A stretch of 18,375 nt of DNA from Candidatus Staskawiczbacteria bacterium (GTDB lineage Bacteria > Patescibacteriota > Minisyncoccia > Minisyncoccales > Staskawiczbacteraceae). Numbering within the stretch: the stretch's first letter is position 1; each line of letters begins with the position of its first letter. Of the stretch, positions 1-6,837 are shown in pieces. The translations under genes were made by a program, and so were the position numbers. The notes under the pieces were generated by a model. The model made no database searches and had not been told where the DNA came from. It worked only from the letters and a program-made list of their open reading frames with translations. Where the stretch lies: assembly GCA_943357015.1 (NCBI GenBank), contig CALRFZ010000013.1, positions 1-18,375 on the forward strand, in the 5' to 3' direction.

Positions 1-81
1 GCAGATGAGGGTTTTTAGAGTATGACATGTCCTCATTATACCGCAGGAGTGGTCACAAGGTACTGAAGTATTGCGCAGGTA

Positions 82-110
82 TTGACAAGATTTGATATAT
101 AATATATAAT
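82..110 (+). promoter_or_regulatory. Consensus sigma-70-type promoter of the large surface-protein gene
   Basis: A perfect TTGACA (82-87) and a perfect TATAAT (105-110) are separated by 17 bp. The start site should fall near 117, leaving an AT-rich leader of about 70 nt with no Shine-Dalgarno sequence before the ATG at 185/194. A second TATAAT overlaps at 98-103 but has only a 10-bp spacer. This is the strongest promoter match in the window, so the gene is probably highly expressed. Confidence 0.8.
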
Positions 111-184
111 TGAGGACAATAATCAATTAACCTATTTTAACTTAAATATAGTCTATTTTAAAATATTAAATACAAACTAATTAT

Positions 185-1195
185 ATGTTTTATATGAAAA
201 ACAATACACTAAGCATTGGGACAAAATTAGCCTTGGCGCTAACGTTAATAGTTGCGGGTTTTTGGCTAACAAGTAATTTTGCGAGCGCTGCGGTTTGCAA
301 CCCTATTGGTACTTATGTTACTAGCGGGTTTTTAGATTCAAATCATGTCAGCCAATGGATTCACAATATGACAATCAGTTCATTTAATAGCTCTACTGGA
401 GCATTTAGTGGAACTGGCTATTGGCAAGTAGACACAAGCTATACATGGACTGTATCGGGTATTATTACAGGAAACAATTACACATTAAATATTGTGTACA
501 CTGGAACTGGTGCTGGATATACCGCGCAAATTACTGGAACCATAAACGATAACGATGAAATGACTGGTAGATTTATAGATAACGGTAATCAGATAGGCAC
601 TTGGACATCTTACAGAACAACCCCAAGCTCTTGCAGTTCAAACCCAAGCACAGGCTTAGTTGGAAGTTACGCTATTAATGGAATTGTAGCCGGCAATGCC
701 AGTTCACAGCAGTGGATACATCATATGGATGTCACTTCTTATGATTCTACTTCTGGTAATTTTAACGCGAATGGATACTGGGTTCCAGATCCAAGATATA
801 CTTGGACCGGTACAGGAAAAGTCACAAACGGAACCTATAACATAAATATACAATACACTGGTTTAAATCCCCAGTATAAATGGACTTCTTCAGGAACCAT
901 TGGAGCTAACAGTAACTGGGTAGGCACAGCATCAGACAATGGAAATCAAATTGCTAACTGGTGGACTGCCACTAAGATTTTATCTACAACCTTACCTGCG
1001 ACTCCAGCCGTAACCTGCTCTTCTAATTCCCAATGCGGAACTAATGGTGTAACCGGTTCATCTTTCTGTCAGGGTAATGGAGTTTACCAAAATTATACCA
1101 CTTACACCTGTAACAACGCCGGAACCGCCACATCAAGCTGTTCAAGCTCTACAACTCCTCAATTACAGACCACCTGCTCTGGTAGTAAAACCTGA
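185..1195 (+). CDS. Secreted Cys-rich repeat surface protein, N-terminal part up to an in-frame TGA
   Basis: This is a 336-residue product with an export signal: a basic start, a hydrophobic stretch at about residues 15-29, and an Ala-rich cleavage region near residues 33-36. The ATG at 194 (MKNNTLS) is the better signal-peptide start; 185 adds three residues. Two beta-rich repeats with a 119-residue period follow (residues 38-140 and 158-260), sharing QWIH, GYW, YTW and DNGNQI. A Ser/Thr/Cys-rich tail is the first of three 72-codon Cys repeats. The reading frame ends at TGA 1193-1195, with a second TGA at 1202-1204. The same frame then stays open to 2638, where it encodes further repeats and a membrane anchor. 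The natural product is either a short secreted form or, if read through, an anchored protein of about 815 residues. Its ligand or role is not recognisable. An adhesive or S-layer-like surface role is inference. Confidence 0.8.
   Translation: MFYMKNNTLSIGTKLALALTLIVAGFWLTSNFASAAVCNPIGTYVTSGFLDSNHVSQWIHNMTISSFNSSTGAFSGTGYWQVDTSYTWTVSGIITGNNYTLNIVYTGTGAGYTAQITGTINDNDEMTGRFIDNGNQIGTWTSYRTTPSSCSSNPSTGLVGSYAINGIVAGNASSQQWIHHMDVTSYDSTSGNFNANGYWVPDPRYTWTGTGKVTNGTYNINIQYTGLNPQYKWTSSGTIGANSNWVGTASDNGNQIANWWTATKILSTTLPATPAVTCSSNSQCGTNGVTGSSFCQGNGVYQNYTTYTCNNAGTATSSCSSSTTPQLQTTCSGSKT
296..964 (+). repeat. Two protein-level repeats with a 119-residue period
   Basis: Residues 38-140 and 158-260 of the surface protein align with a constant offset of 119. 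QWIH, SSTGAF/STSGNF, GYW, YTW, YTG and DNGNQI recur at matching places. The DNA copies have diverged, so the duplication is old. The pattern of short alternating Thr/Ser/Asn strands suggests a beta-sandwich; the family was not identified. Confidence 0.8.
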
Positions 1196-1663
1196 AATAG
1201 CTGAACTTGTACCAATACCGCATCTGTAACTTGTTCTTCAAATTCACAATGTGGAACTAATGGTTTAACTGGTAGTCAATTTTGCCAAGGCAATGGAGTT
1301 TATCAAAATTACACCACTTATACCTGCAATAATGCAGGAACCGCCACATCAAGCTGTTCAAGCTCTACTGTTCCTCAACTACAAACCAATTGCTCTGGTA
1401 GTCAAACTTGCAATAACGGAACTTGCAGTACCAACGCATCTGTAACTTGTTCCTCAAATTCACAATGTGGATCAAACGGCTTTACTGGCAGTCAATTCTG
1501 TCAGGGTAATGGAGTTTATCAAAACTATACTACCTACACCTGCAATAACGCTGGTGCTTCAAACTCAAGCTGTTCAAGCTCTACTGTTGCCCAGCAAACT
1601 CAAACCTGCTCTGGCAATCAAACTTGTTCCAATGGATCTTGTTTTACAACAACAAATAATACC
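1016..1663 (+). repeat. Three tandem 72-codon Cys-rich repeats (216 nt each)
   Basis: The copies begin at the Cys codons at 1016, 1232 and 1448, with exactly 216 nt between starts. Shared features are CSSNSQCG, a FCQGNGVYQNYTTYTC core and a SSCSSST segment. DNA identity is high, so the array is a likely site of recombination or misassembly. Copy 1 carries TGA at repeat codons 60 and 63, where copies 2 and 3 have Cys (TGC/TGT) and Gly (GGA). Confidence 0.9.
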
Positions 1664-2638
1664 TGCAGTCCTAATGCTAGTCAAAGATGTAGTGGAAACG
1701 CAGTTTACTGGTATGATTCTTGTGGAAACCAACAAGGTTTAGCCCAAATTTGTTCTGGCAATCAAACCTGTTCAGTAAACACTTGTATCAACACTAACAA
1801 TATTTACAATACTTGCAGTCCCAACGCTAGTCAAAGATGTAGCGGAAACGCAGTTTACTGGTATGATTCTTGTGGCAACCAACAAGGTTTAGCTCAAACC
1901 TGCGCCTACAATCAAACTTGCTCTGGCAATGTTTGCACAAACTTTAACACTGTTACCAATACCAATATTTACACCAATACTTACGCAACCAACAGAAGCA
2001 TCTACGCCACTGAATCAGGTAGAAACCTTTCTTCTGGAAACTTAACTTGGTCTCAATCGCTAACCGCCAGTCCTTCCGATATTATTGAATTTAGAGTGTT
2101 GGTGCAATCTAATGCTCCAACCACTATTAACAATGTTGTTGTTAAAGAGATTTTCCCAGCCAATATTTCTAGTTACAATAACCTAACGCTCGATGGTATT
2201 GCGATTGGTGGAGATATTACTCAAGGAATTAACATTGGCTCAATTTCTCCAGGGCAAACCAAAACTATCACTTATCAAGCTCAAATTGCGCAGGCTCAAA
2301 ACTTTTCTTTTGGTACTACCACAATTTACGACCCAGTAACAATTACTAGCAACGACCCCAACTTTCTGCCAACAACTGTAAATCCAGTTAGCATCTTGGT
2401 ATCTAAGTCAGGAGTTTACGGAGCTTCTACAGTTTCTACGGGATTAACCAATAACTTTTGGGTTGATTCATTCTTTTTGCCACTAGTTTTAGCCTTGCTT
2501 GGTATCTGGCTTTACCGATCAAAACTTATCGGTGTGCCTAGCTGGGTTGGCTCAATTCAGTTAAACAACAAAGAAACTTCTGCTCAAAAAGAACTGCAAA
2601 ACAAAATTGCGATGATTAAAAAGACGGAGGGAAAATAG
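1205..2638 (+). CDS. Continuation of the surface protein: Cys repeats, DUF11-like domain, C-terminal membrane anchor
   Basis: This stretch is open in the same frame as the 185-1195 ORF, directly after TGA 1202-1204. It has no ATG; the first usable in-frame start may be GTG 2096. It encodes two more 72-codon Cys repeats, two 50-codon repeats containing NAVYWYDSCGN, an Asn/Thr linker, and a DUF11-like beta domain (about 2060-2400) with GINIGSISPGQTKTI. A hydrophobic anchor (FFLPLVLALLGIWLY, about 2470-2515) and a Lys-rich tail end it. No LPXTG motif is visible. The domain order matches the protein at 16773-17837. With no start or signal peptide of its own, this part is useful only if the TGAs are read through, if they are recent mutations, or if they are assembly errors. 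The long stop-free frame shows it was under coding selection until recently. Confidence 0.65.
   Translation, partial: TCTNTASVTCSSNSQCGTNGLTGSQFCQGNGVYQNYTTYTCNNAGTATSSCSSSTVPQLQTNCSGSQTCNNGTCSTNASVTCSSNSQCGSNGFTGSQFCQGNGVYQNYTTYTCNNAGASNSSCSSSTVAQQTQTCSGNQTCSNGSCFTTTNNTCSPNASQRCSGNAVYWYDSCGNQQGLAQICSGNQTCSVNTCINTNNIYNTCSPNASQRCSGNAVYWYDSCGNQQGLAQTCAYNQTCSGNVCTNFNTVTNTNIYTNTYATNRSIYATESGRNLSSGNLTWSQSLTASPSDIIEFRVLVQSNAPTTINNVVVKEIFPANISSYNNLTLDGIAIGGDITQGINIGSISPGQTKTITYQAQIAQAQNFSFGTTTIYDPVTITSNDPNFLPTTVNPVSILVSKSGVYGASTVSTGLTNNFWVDSFFLPLVLALLGIWLYRSKLIGVPSWVGSIQLNNKETSAQKELQNKIAMIKKTEGK
1664..1936 (+). repeat. Two tandem 50-codon Cys repeats (NAVYWYDSCGN type)
   Basis: The copies begin at TGC 1664 and TGC 1814, a 150-nt period, and are nearly identical at the DNA level around CSPNASQRCSGNAVYWYD. 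A similar unit (VYWYNSCG, LYWYSSKG) occurs in the second surface protein at 16773-17837, which links the two genes. Confidence 0.85.
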
Positions 2639-2653
2639 ACGAAAAAATTAAGC

Positions 2654-2683
2654 ACAAAAAAGACGCGAAAGCGTCTTTTTTGT
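2654..2683 (+). terminator. Intrinsic terminator after the surface-protein gene
   Basis: GACGC (2662-2666), a GAAA tetraloop and GCGTC (2671-2675) form the core. The stem is extended by A6 (2656-2661) pairing with T6 (2676-2681), plus C-G and A-T pairs outside. The A and T tracts would let it work in both directions. It starts 15 nt after the TAG stop. Confidence 0.9.
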
Positions 2684-2694
2684 TTAACATTTAC

Positions 2695-2723
2695 TTGCTT
2701 CCAGAAAATATTTTTGGTAACAT
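2695..2723 (+). promoter_or_regulatory. Promoter of the S41 protease gene, probably leaderless
   Basis: TTGCTT (2695-2700), a 17-bp spacer and an extended -10 TGGTAACAT (hexamer 2718-2723). The expected start site, 6-8 nt downstream, coincides with the ATG at 2730, so the mRNA would have essentially no 5' leader. No Shine-Dalgarno sequence is present. Confidence 0.5.
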
Positions 2724-2729
2724 ATCAGT

Positions 2730-2999
2730 ATGTTTAATAAAAGAAAAATAGTTTTTGGGGCTGGAATTTTAACGCTTTTAGCTGTTTTTTTTGTTTCTGG
2801 GTTTTTTCTTGGCAAAGCTCAGGTAGCTTGTAAGGTTTGCAAACCAGAAAATGTGGATTTTTCTTTATTCTGGGATGCTTACGACAAGCTTCACCAAAAT
2901 TTTATTAATCCCGATAATATTGTTGACCAAAAAATTGTTTACGGCGCAATTGCTGGTATGACTAAAAGTTTACAAGACCCTTATACCGTTTTTTTTTGA
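2730..2999 (+). CDS. S41 C-terminal processing peptidase (CtpA-like), N-terminal fragment before a frameshift
   Basis: This 89-residue fragment ends at TGA 2997-2999. It has a short basic start, a hydrophobic segment (about residues 8-28) that is a signal anchor, and the helical N-terminal region of CtpA-type proteases, ending in DPYTVFF, the usual lead-in to the PDZ domain. The next conserved residues (DPKQAKMFESDL) continue in the +1 frame from 2998. The frame change lies in a run of nine T (2989-2997); eight T would restore one 395-residue protein. The cause may be a real mutation, RNA polymerase slippage on the T run, or an assembly error. The product would be an envelope serine protease that trims C-terminal ends of exported proteins. 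Confidence 0.8.
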   Translation: MFNKRKIVFGAGILTLLAVFFVSGFFLGKAQVACKVCKPENVDFSLFWDAYDKLHQNFINPDNIVDQKIVYGAIAGMTKSLQDPYTVFF

Positions 3000-3918
3000 C
3001 CCAAAACAGGCAAAAATGTTTGAATCAGATTTAGCCGGTTCATTTGACGGCATTGGCATAGAAATTGCCATTAAAAAAGATCAATTAACCATTGTGGCAC
3101 CACTTAAGGACACCCCATCATATAAAGCTGGATTGAAATCTGGAGACATTATCGTAAAAATAAATGATAAAAGTACTTCCGATATTACCACTGAAGAAGC
3201 TGTGAACATGATTCGTGGACAAAAAAATACTAATGTAGTGCTGACAATTTTTCGGGAAGGCTGGCGCAACACCAAAGATTTTACTATAACCCGAGACACC
3301 ATTAAAATTGCGTCCATTGACTGGGAACTAAAAAACCAAAATATTGCCTACATTCACATTTATCAATTTGACCAAAATTTATCGGAAGATTTTAAAAAAA
3401 TTGCTTTAGAAATATTAAAAAGTCCGGCCAAAAAGATTATCATTGATTTGCGCGACAATCCTGGTGGATACCTAGAAGTTTGTCAGGATATTGCCGGCTG
3501 GTTTTTACAGCGCGGACAAATTGTTACCATTGAAGATTTTGGTAAAGACAAAGACCAGCATAAATATTTAGCCCAAGGCAATTCTGACTTTGCCAATTAT
3601 CCAGTAGTTATTTTAATAAACAAAGGGTCGGCCTCGGCTTCAGAAATTCTGGCGGGGGCGTTGCGAGATAATCGCAATACCAAATTAATTGGAGAAAAAT
3701 CTTTTGGCAAGGGTTCAGTACAAACCGTGATTAATTTAAAAAATTCTGAATCATTTTTAAAAATTACCATCGCCAAATGGCTAACACCAAAAGGGGATTC
3801 CATTTCAGAAGTTGGCCTAAATCCAGATATAAAAATTGCAATCACGGACACAGACTTTGAAGCCAAAAAAGACCCACAATTAAACAAAGCGCTTGAAATA
3901 ATAAATGATTTAAAGTAG
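2998..3918 (+). CDS. S41 C-terminal processing peptidase (CtpA-like): PDZ and catalytic part after the frameshift
   Basis: The frame is open from 2998; the first ATG in it is 3016, but that start would lack the membrane anchor. With the upstream fragment joined, residues number 1-395. A PDZ domain covers about residues 105-190 (GIGIEI, AGLKSGDIIVKIND). The S41 core follows (IDLRDNPGGYL). The Ser/Lys pair fits S302 in GSASASEI and K327 in SFGKGSVQ, with Gln331 four residues on, the same 25-residue Ser-Lys spacing as E. coli Prc. All catalytic residues are intact, so decay, if real, is recent. The gene stands alone between a terminator and rplI. Its substrates are unknown; the adjacent secreted proteins are possible ones by position only. 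Confidence 0.88.
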   Translation, partial: DPKQAKMFESDLAGSFDGIGIEIAIKKDQLTIVAPLKDTPSYKAGLKSGDIIVKINDKSTSDITTEEAVNMIRGQKNTNVVLTIFREGWRNTKDFTITRDTIKIASIDWELKNQNIAYIHIYQFDQNLSEDFKKIALEILKSPAKKIIIDLRDNPGGYLEVCQDIAGWFLQRGQIVTIEDFGKDKDQHKYLAQGNSDFANYPVVILINKGSASASEILAGALRDNRNTKLIGEKSFGKGSVQTVINLKNSESFLKITIAKWLTPKGDSISEVGLNPDIKIAITDTDFEAKKDPQLNKALEIINDLK

Positions 3919-3935
3919 AATAGTAATATAAATTC

Positions 3936-4010
3936 CCAATATTCAATTACCAATTTCCAAAACAATCCAAAATTTAGAAATTAGTATTTCATTAAGAAAT
4001 TAAATATTGG
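3936..4010. repeat. AT-rich intergenic repeat with 8-bp inverted ends upstream of rplI
   Basis: CCAATATT (3936-3943) and AATATTGG (4003-4010) are perfect inverted copies. Between them lie degenerate AATTTCCAA and AGAAATTAG-like units. Similar low-complexity ATTTC/GAAAT runs occur at 6507-6642. No promoter stands out. Confidence 0.45.
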
Positions 4011-4025
4011 AAATCAGAAATTCTC

Positions 4026-4478
4026 ATGAAAGTAATATTATTACAAGACGTAGAAAACGTCGGAAAAAAGTTTGAAGTAAAAGAAGTAAAAGACGGTTAT
4101 GCCAGAAATTTTTTAATTCCGCAAAACCTAGCTAAACCCGCCACCAAACAAAATGCCAAATGGCTGGAATCTCAAAAAGAGGCTATGGAAAAAGAAGTGG
4201 AAGAAGATCTAAAAATTTCTCAAGCTCTAGCTTCCGCCATTGATGATACCGAAGTAAATATTTCAGTCAAAGTGGGGGACGAAGGTCAACTTTTTGAATC
4301 AATCAATTCTACAAAAATATCCGAGGAATTGTTAAAAATGGGTTTTAATGTTAAAAAATCTCAAATTCAATTGGAAAAACCAATCAAGGAGCTCGGTGAA
4401 TTTCCAATTAAAATCAATCTTGATCATAATCTAGAAGTACAAATAAAAGTTGTGGTTACAGAAGAAAAAGCAATTTAG
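4026..4478 (+). CDS. rplI: 50S ribosomal protein bL9
   Basis: This 150-residue protein is of normal length. The N-terminal rRNA-binding domain is clear ([15 protein letters not shown], then the bL9 signature [12 protein letters not shown] at about residues 22-33). A long Lys/Glu helix (about 40-75) and the C-terminal domain follow. bL9 bridges the L1 stalk region of the large subunit and affects frame maintenance. It stands directly upstream of pyrG, without the rpsF-ssb-rpsR genes it often accompanies. No Shine-Dalgarno sequence precedes the ATG. bL9 is reported missing from some CPR groups (Microgenomates, WWE3), so its presence has taxonomic value. Confidence 0.96.
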   Translation: MKVILLQDVENVGKKFEVKEVKDGYARNFLIPQNLAKPATKQNAKWLESQKEAMEKEVEEDLKISQALASAIDDTEVNISVKVGDEGQLFESINSTKISEELLKMGFNVKKSQIQLEKPIKELGEFPIKINLDHNLEVQIKVVVTEEKAI

Positions 4479-4485
4479 TTGTTAA

Positions 4486-4546
4486 TTGATAGTAATTTGT
4501 AGCTGGCAAGCAGAGCGTCTATCAACTACAAACTATCAACTACAAA
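4486..4546. repeat. 14-bp perfect tandem repeat and hairpin between rplI and pyrG
   Basis: CTATCAACTACAAA occurs twice in tandem (4519-4532, 4533-4546). The left side (4486-4503, TTGATAG..TTTGTAG) is an imperfect reverse complement, so the RNA could fold into a long hairpin ending 7 nt before the pyrG ATG. There is no U run, so it is not an ordinary terminator. A related 14-bp pair lies inside murL at 16269-16296. Confidence 0.75.
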
Positions 4547-4553
4547 CTAGTTA

Positions 4554-6173
4554 ATGGCCAAATATATTTTTATTGCAGGAGGAGTAATGTCGGGAATTGG
4601 CAAAGGGATAGCCACTGCGTCCATAGGCCGAATTCTTAAAAGCAAAGGTTTTGGCGTTACCGCAATAAAAATTGACCCCTACATCAACGTTGATGCGGGA
4701 ACAATGAACCCCATAGAACATGGGGAAGTTTTTGTTACCGAAGATGGCATTGAAACAGATCAGGATTTGGGAAATTACGAACGATTTTTAGAAGAAAATA
4801 TTTACACGGACAACTACATGACAACGGGTCGAGTGTACCAAACGGTCATTAATCGTGAAAGAAATTTAGAATATAATGGAAAGTGCGTAGAGGTGGTGCC
4901 CGATATTCCTAATGAAGTTATTGACACCATTAAGCGCGCCGGAAAAAAAGCTAAAGCCGATTTTGTATTAATCGAAATTGGTGGCACCGTTGGAGAATAT
5001 CAAAATTTACTCTTTTTGGAAGCTGCGCGCATGTTAAAAATTTCACATCCCAAAGATGTGGTTTTTATTTTAGTCAGCTACATGCCAATTCCCGATATTA
5101 TTGGTGAAATGAAAACCAAACCCACTCAGTATGCGGTGCGCACTTTAAATTCTGCAGGTATTCAACCTGATATGATTTTAGCTAGATCTACCCAGTCCTT
5201 AGATGAGCCACGCAAAAAGAAACTTTCCCAGTTTTGTAATGTGGCGCCACAAGATATTATTTCCGCCCCCGACGTGGCCTCAGTGTATGAAGTCCCATTA
5301 AATTTTGAAAAAGATGATATGGGTAACCGAATTTTAAAAAAGTTTAATATGAAAGCTCGTTCCAGCGATTTAAAAGATTGGGAAAAATTGGTAGCAGTAA
5401 TAAAAAATTCCCCCAAGCCCATAGAAATTGGCATTGTGGGAAAATATTTTGAAAGTGGAAAGTTTACCCTGACCGATTCTTATATTTCAGTTTTGGAGGC
5501 CGTAAAACACGCCTCATTTGCCAACGACAGAAAACCTATAATAACATGGTTGTCGGCGGAGGATTTTGAAAAAAATCCTGAATCATTAAATCTCTTAAAA
5601 AAATTTGATGGAATTATTGTGCCCGGCGGTTTTGGTTCGCGTGGAGTGGAAGGAAAAATAAAAGCTGTACAGTTTTGTCGCCAAAATTTGATTCCCTATC
5701 TAGGTCTTTGCTATGGGCTTCATATGGCCGTAATTGAATTTGCCAGAAATGTTTGCGATTTAAAAGATGCCAATACCACAGAAGTAAACCCTAAAACTAA
5801 ATCGCCGGTTATTGATATTATGCCAGAACAAAAAAATAACTTAAAAGCAAAAAATATGGGCGGATCTATGAGGCTAGGCGCCTATGATTGCAAAATCAAA
5901 AAAGGCACTCAAGCTTTTGATGCCTACAAACAAGAAGTCATTTCCGAACGTCACCGTCACCGCTACGAGGTCAATAACGAATACCTAAAGCTTTTAGAAG
6001 AAAGGGGATTGGTAGCTTCTGGCATTAACCCTCAAACTAATTTAGTGGAAATTATAGAAATAAAAGATCACCCATTTTTTGTCGCCACGCAATTTCATCC
6101 AGAGTTTAAGTCTCGTCCACTACACCCACACCCATTATTTAAAGCCTTTATTTTGGCATCAATAAAAAAATAA
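4554..6173 (+). CDS. pyrG: CTP synthase
   Basis: This 539-residue protein is full length. It converts UTP to CTP using ATP and glutamine, in the cytoplasm. The synthase domain (about 1-270) has the P-loop-like GGVMSGIGKG (9-18), KIDPYINVDAGTMNP (39-53) and GGTVGEYQ (143-150). The glutamine amidotransferase class I domain (about 288-539) has the oxyanion region PGGFGSRG (357-364), nucleophile Cys386 in GLCYGLH, and His515/Glu517 in QFHPE. All key residues are present. The start is the ATG at 4554, giving MAKYIFIAGG, typical of the family. The gene follows rplI by 75 nt, across a repeat hairpin. Its stop codon lies within the downstream terminator stem. Confidence 0.98.
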   Translation: MAKYIFIAGGVMSGIGKGIATASIGRILKSKGFGVTAIKIDPYINVDAGTMNPIEHGEVFVTEDGIETDQDLGNYERFLEENIYTDNYMTTGRVYQTVINRERNLEYNGKCVEVVPDIPNEVIDTIKRAGKKAKADFVLIEIGGTVGEYQNLLFLEAARMLKISHPKDVVFILVSYMPIPDIIGEMKTKPTQYAVRTLNSAGIQPDMILARSTQSLDEPRKKKLSQFCNVAPQDIISAPDVASVYEVPLNFEKDDMGNRILKKFNMKARSSDLKDWEKLVAVIKNSPKPIEIGIVGKYFESGKFTLTDSYISVLEAVKHASFANDRKPIITWLSAEDFEKNPESLNLLKKFDGIIVPGGFGSRGVEGKIKAVQFCRQNLIPYLGLCYGLHMAVIEFARNVCDLKDANTTEVNPKTKSPVIDIMPEQKNNLKAKNMGGSMRLGAYDCKIKKGTQAFDAYKQEVISERHRHRYEVNNEYLKLLEERGLVASGINPQTNLVEIIEIKDHPFFVATQFHPEFKSRPLHPHPLFKAFILASIKK

Positions 6174-6196
6174 GCCTTTTTAGGGGGCTTATTTTT
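6166..6196 (+). terminator. Terminator shared by convergent pyrG and rpmA
   Basis: TAAGCC (6171-6176) pairs with GGCTTA (6186-6191) across a 9-nt loop. The stem is extended by flanking A (6166-6170) and T (6192-6196) tracts. The pyrG TAA is inside the left arm. With A and T tracts on both sides it can also end rpmA transcription from the minus strand. Confidence 0.85.
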
Positions 6197-6217
6197 AGCC
6201 TAGAATTTATAAAAAAG

Positions 6218-6496
6218 TTATTTTTTATCTACATTTACCACCTTTACTTCTCGCTGAGATCCGTTAAAGATTTTTTTTAATCTGGTAGCAAATCTAACCA
6301 CGCCATTGGAATTAGCGTAAAGAGTGTCATCTGAACCCCTTTTGACATTTTTTCCCGGCAAATAACGCGTGCCACGCTGACGAACGATAATCATACCGGT
6401 CTTAATAACCTCGCCGGCATACATTTTAATTCCAAGACGCTGAGCGGCCGAATCTCGGCCAAGTCTAGACGAACCTGATGATTTACTTGTTGACAT
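6218..6496 (-). CDS. rpmA: 50S ribosomal protein bL27
   Basis: This 92-residue protein starts at ATG 6494-6496. The longer frame to 6565 translates the intergenic repeat and is not real. The start [16 protein letters not shown] matches the bL27 N-terminus (normally KKAGGSTRNGRDS), whose tail reaches toward the peptidyl transferase centre. [10 protein letters not shown] and [13 protein letters not shown] are the family core. The C-terminus after VRFATR is somewhat extended and basic. It lies alone, convergent with pyrG and away from rplU/obg, its usual partners. Upstream is an AT-rich tandem repeat with no clear Shine-Dalgarno sequence. Confidence 0.95.
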   Translation of the reverse strand: MSTSKSSGSSRLGRDSAAQRLGIKMYAGEVIKTGMIIVRQRGTRYLPGKNVKRGSDDTLYANSNGVVRFATRLKKIFNGSQREVKVVNVDKK

Positions 6497-6506
6497 AGGA
6501 TTTCTA

Positions 6507-6642
6507 ATTTGAAATTTGAAATTTGAAATTTGAAATAAATAGGAGTTAAAATTTTTGAAACACAAAAATTAAACACTTGTAATTATTTCAAATTAAAATA
6601 CTTCAAATTGATTTCAAATTTCAAATTGTAAATTTCAAATTT
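6507..6642. repeat. ATTTGAA tandem repeat with an inverted counterpart between rpmA and the uppS operon
   Basis: About four tandem 7-bp ATTTGAA units lie at 6507-6535. The reverse-complement type (TTTCAAA / TTCAAAT) recurs irregularly at 6587-6642. The two arms flank about 50 nt that probably hold the divergent promoters of rpmA and the 6652 gene. The repeat could fold as a long AT hairpin. It is too short and irregular for CRISPR. Confidence 0.7.
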
Positions 6643-6651
6643 AATATTATT

Positions 6652-6834
6652 ATGTTAGCAAAAATAACAGAATTTGTCAAAAAAAACCTTGATACTATCA
6701 TTCTATCAACACTAGTGGCTTTATTTATATTGCTATCTTTTGCCTCTGGATATATAATAGCAAAGTATCAAGATAGGGCGCCAATTACAATAACAAACGA
6801 GCAATTAATACCTTTAAAACCATCAACAAACTAA
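6652..6834 (+). CDS. Small single-span membrane protein upstream of uppS
   Basis: This 60-residue ORF has a basic N-terminus (MLAKITEFVKKN), one membrane span at about residues 15-38 (IILSTLVALFILLSFASGYI), then AKYQDRAPITITNEQL. The stop TAA ends 3 nt before the uppS ATG, so the two are probably co-transcribed. It resembles the membrane-anchor segment found at the start of some larger CPR proteins, but no soluble domain follows. It may be a stand-alone small protein or the remnant of a longer one. Its function is unknown. No Shine-Dalgarno sequence is seen. Confidence 0.6.
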   Translation: MLAKITEFVKKNLDTIILSTLVALFILLSFASGYIIAKYQDRAPITITNEQLIPLKPSTN

Positions 6835-6837
6835 AAA

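Noticed and set aside
5..36. ATGAGG/CCTCAT inverted repeat at the left edge as a terminator
   Set aside because: The stem is only 6 bp with a 20-nt loop and no T run; the upstream context is missing.
1193..1204. Alternative genetic code 25 (UGA = Gly), as in Gracilibacteria/Absconditabacteria
   Set aside because: TGA 1202 does align with Gly, but TGA 1193 aligns with Cys. No conserved gene here (pyrG, gltX, murG, ftsW, uppS, xer, rplI) contains an in-frame TGA, and TGA ends the 9916-10332 gene.
1467..1742. 91-residue ORF in another frame over the Cys repeats
   Set aside because: It is a shadow of the Cys-rich repeat frame, which is open and has clear protein repeats.
3081..3965. Minus-strand ORFs over the protease gene (3081-3317, 3597-3965)
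   Set aside because: They are antisense to a gene with strong S41 and PDZ motifs and show no recognisable protein features.
6497..6565. N-terminal extension of bL27 up to 6565
   Set aside because: The extra residues ([11 protein letters not shown]) are translated ATTTGAA repeat; the family start fits ATG 6494-6496.
6507..6642. CRISPR array
   Set aside because: Units are 7 bp and irregular, with no spacers and no cas genes.
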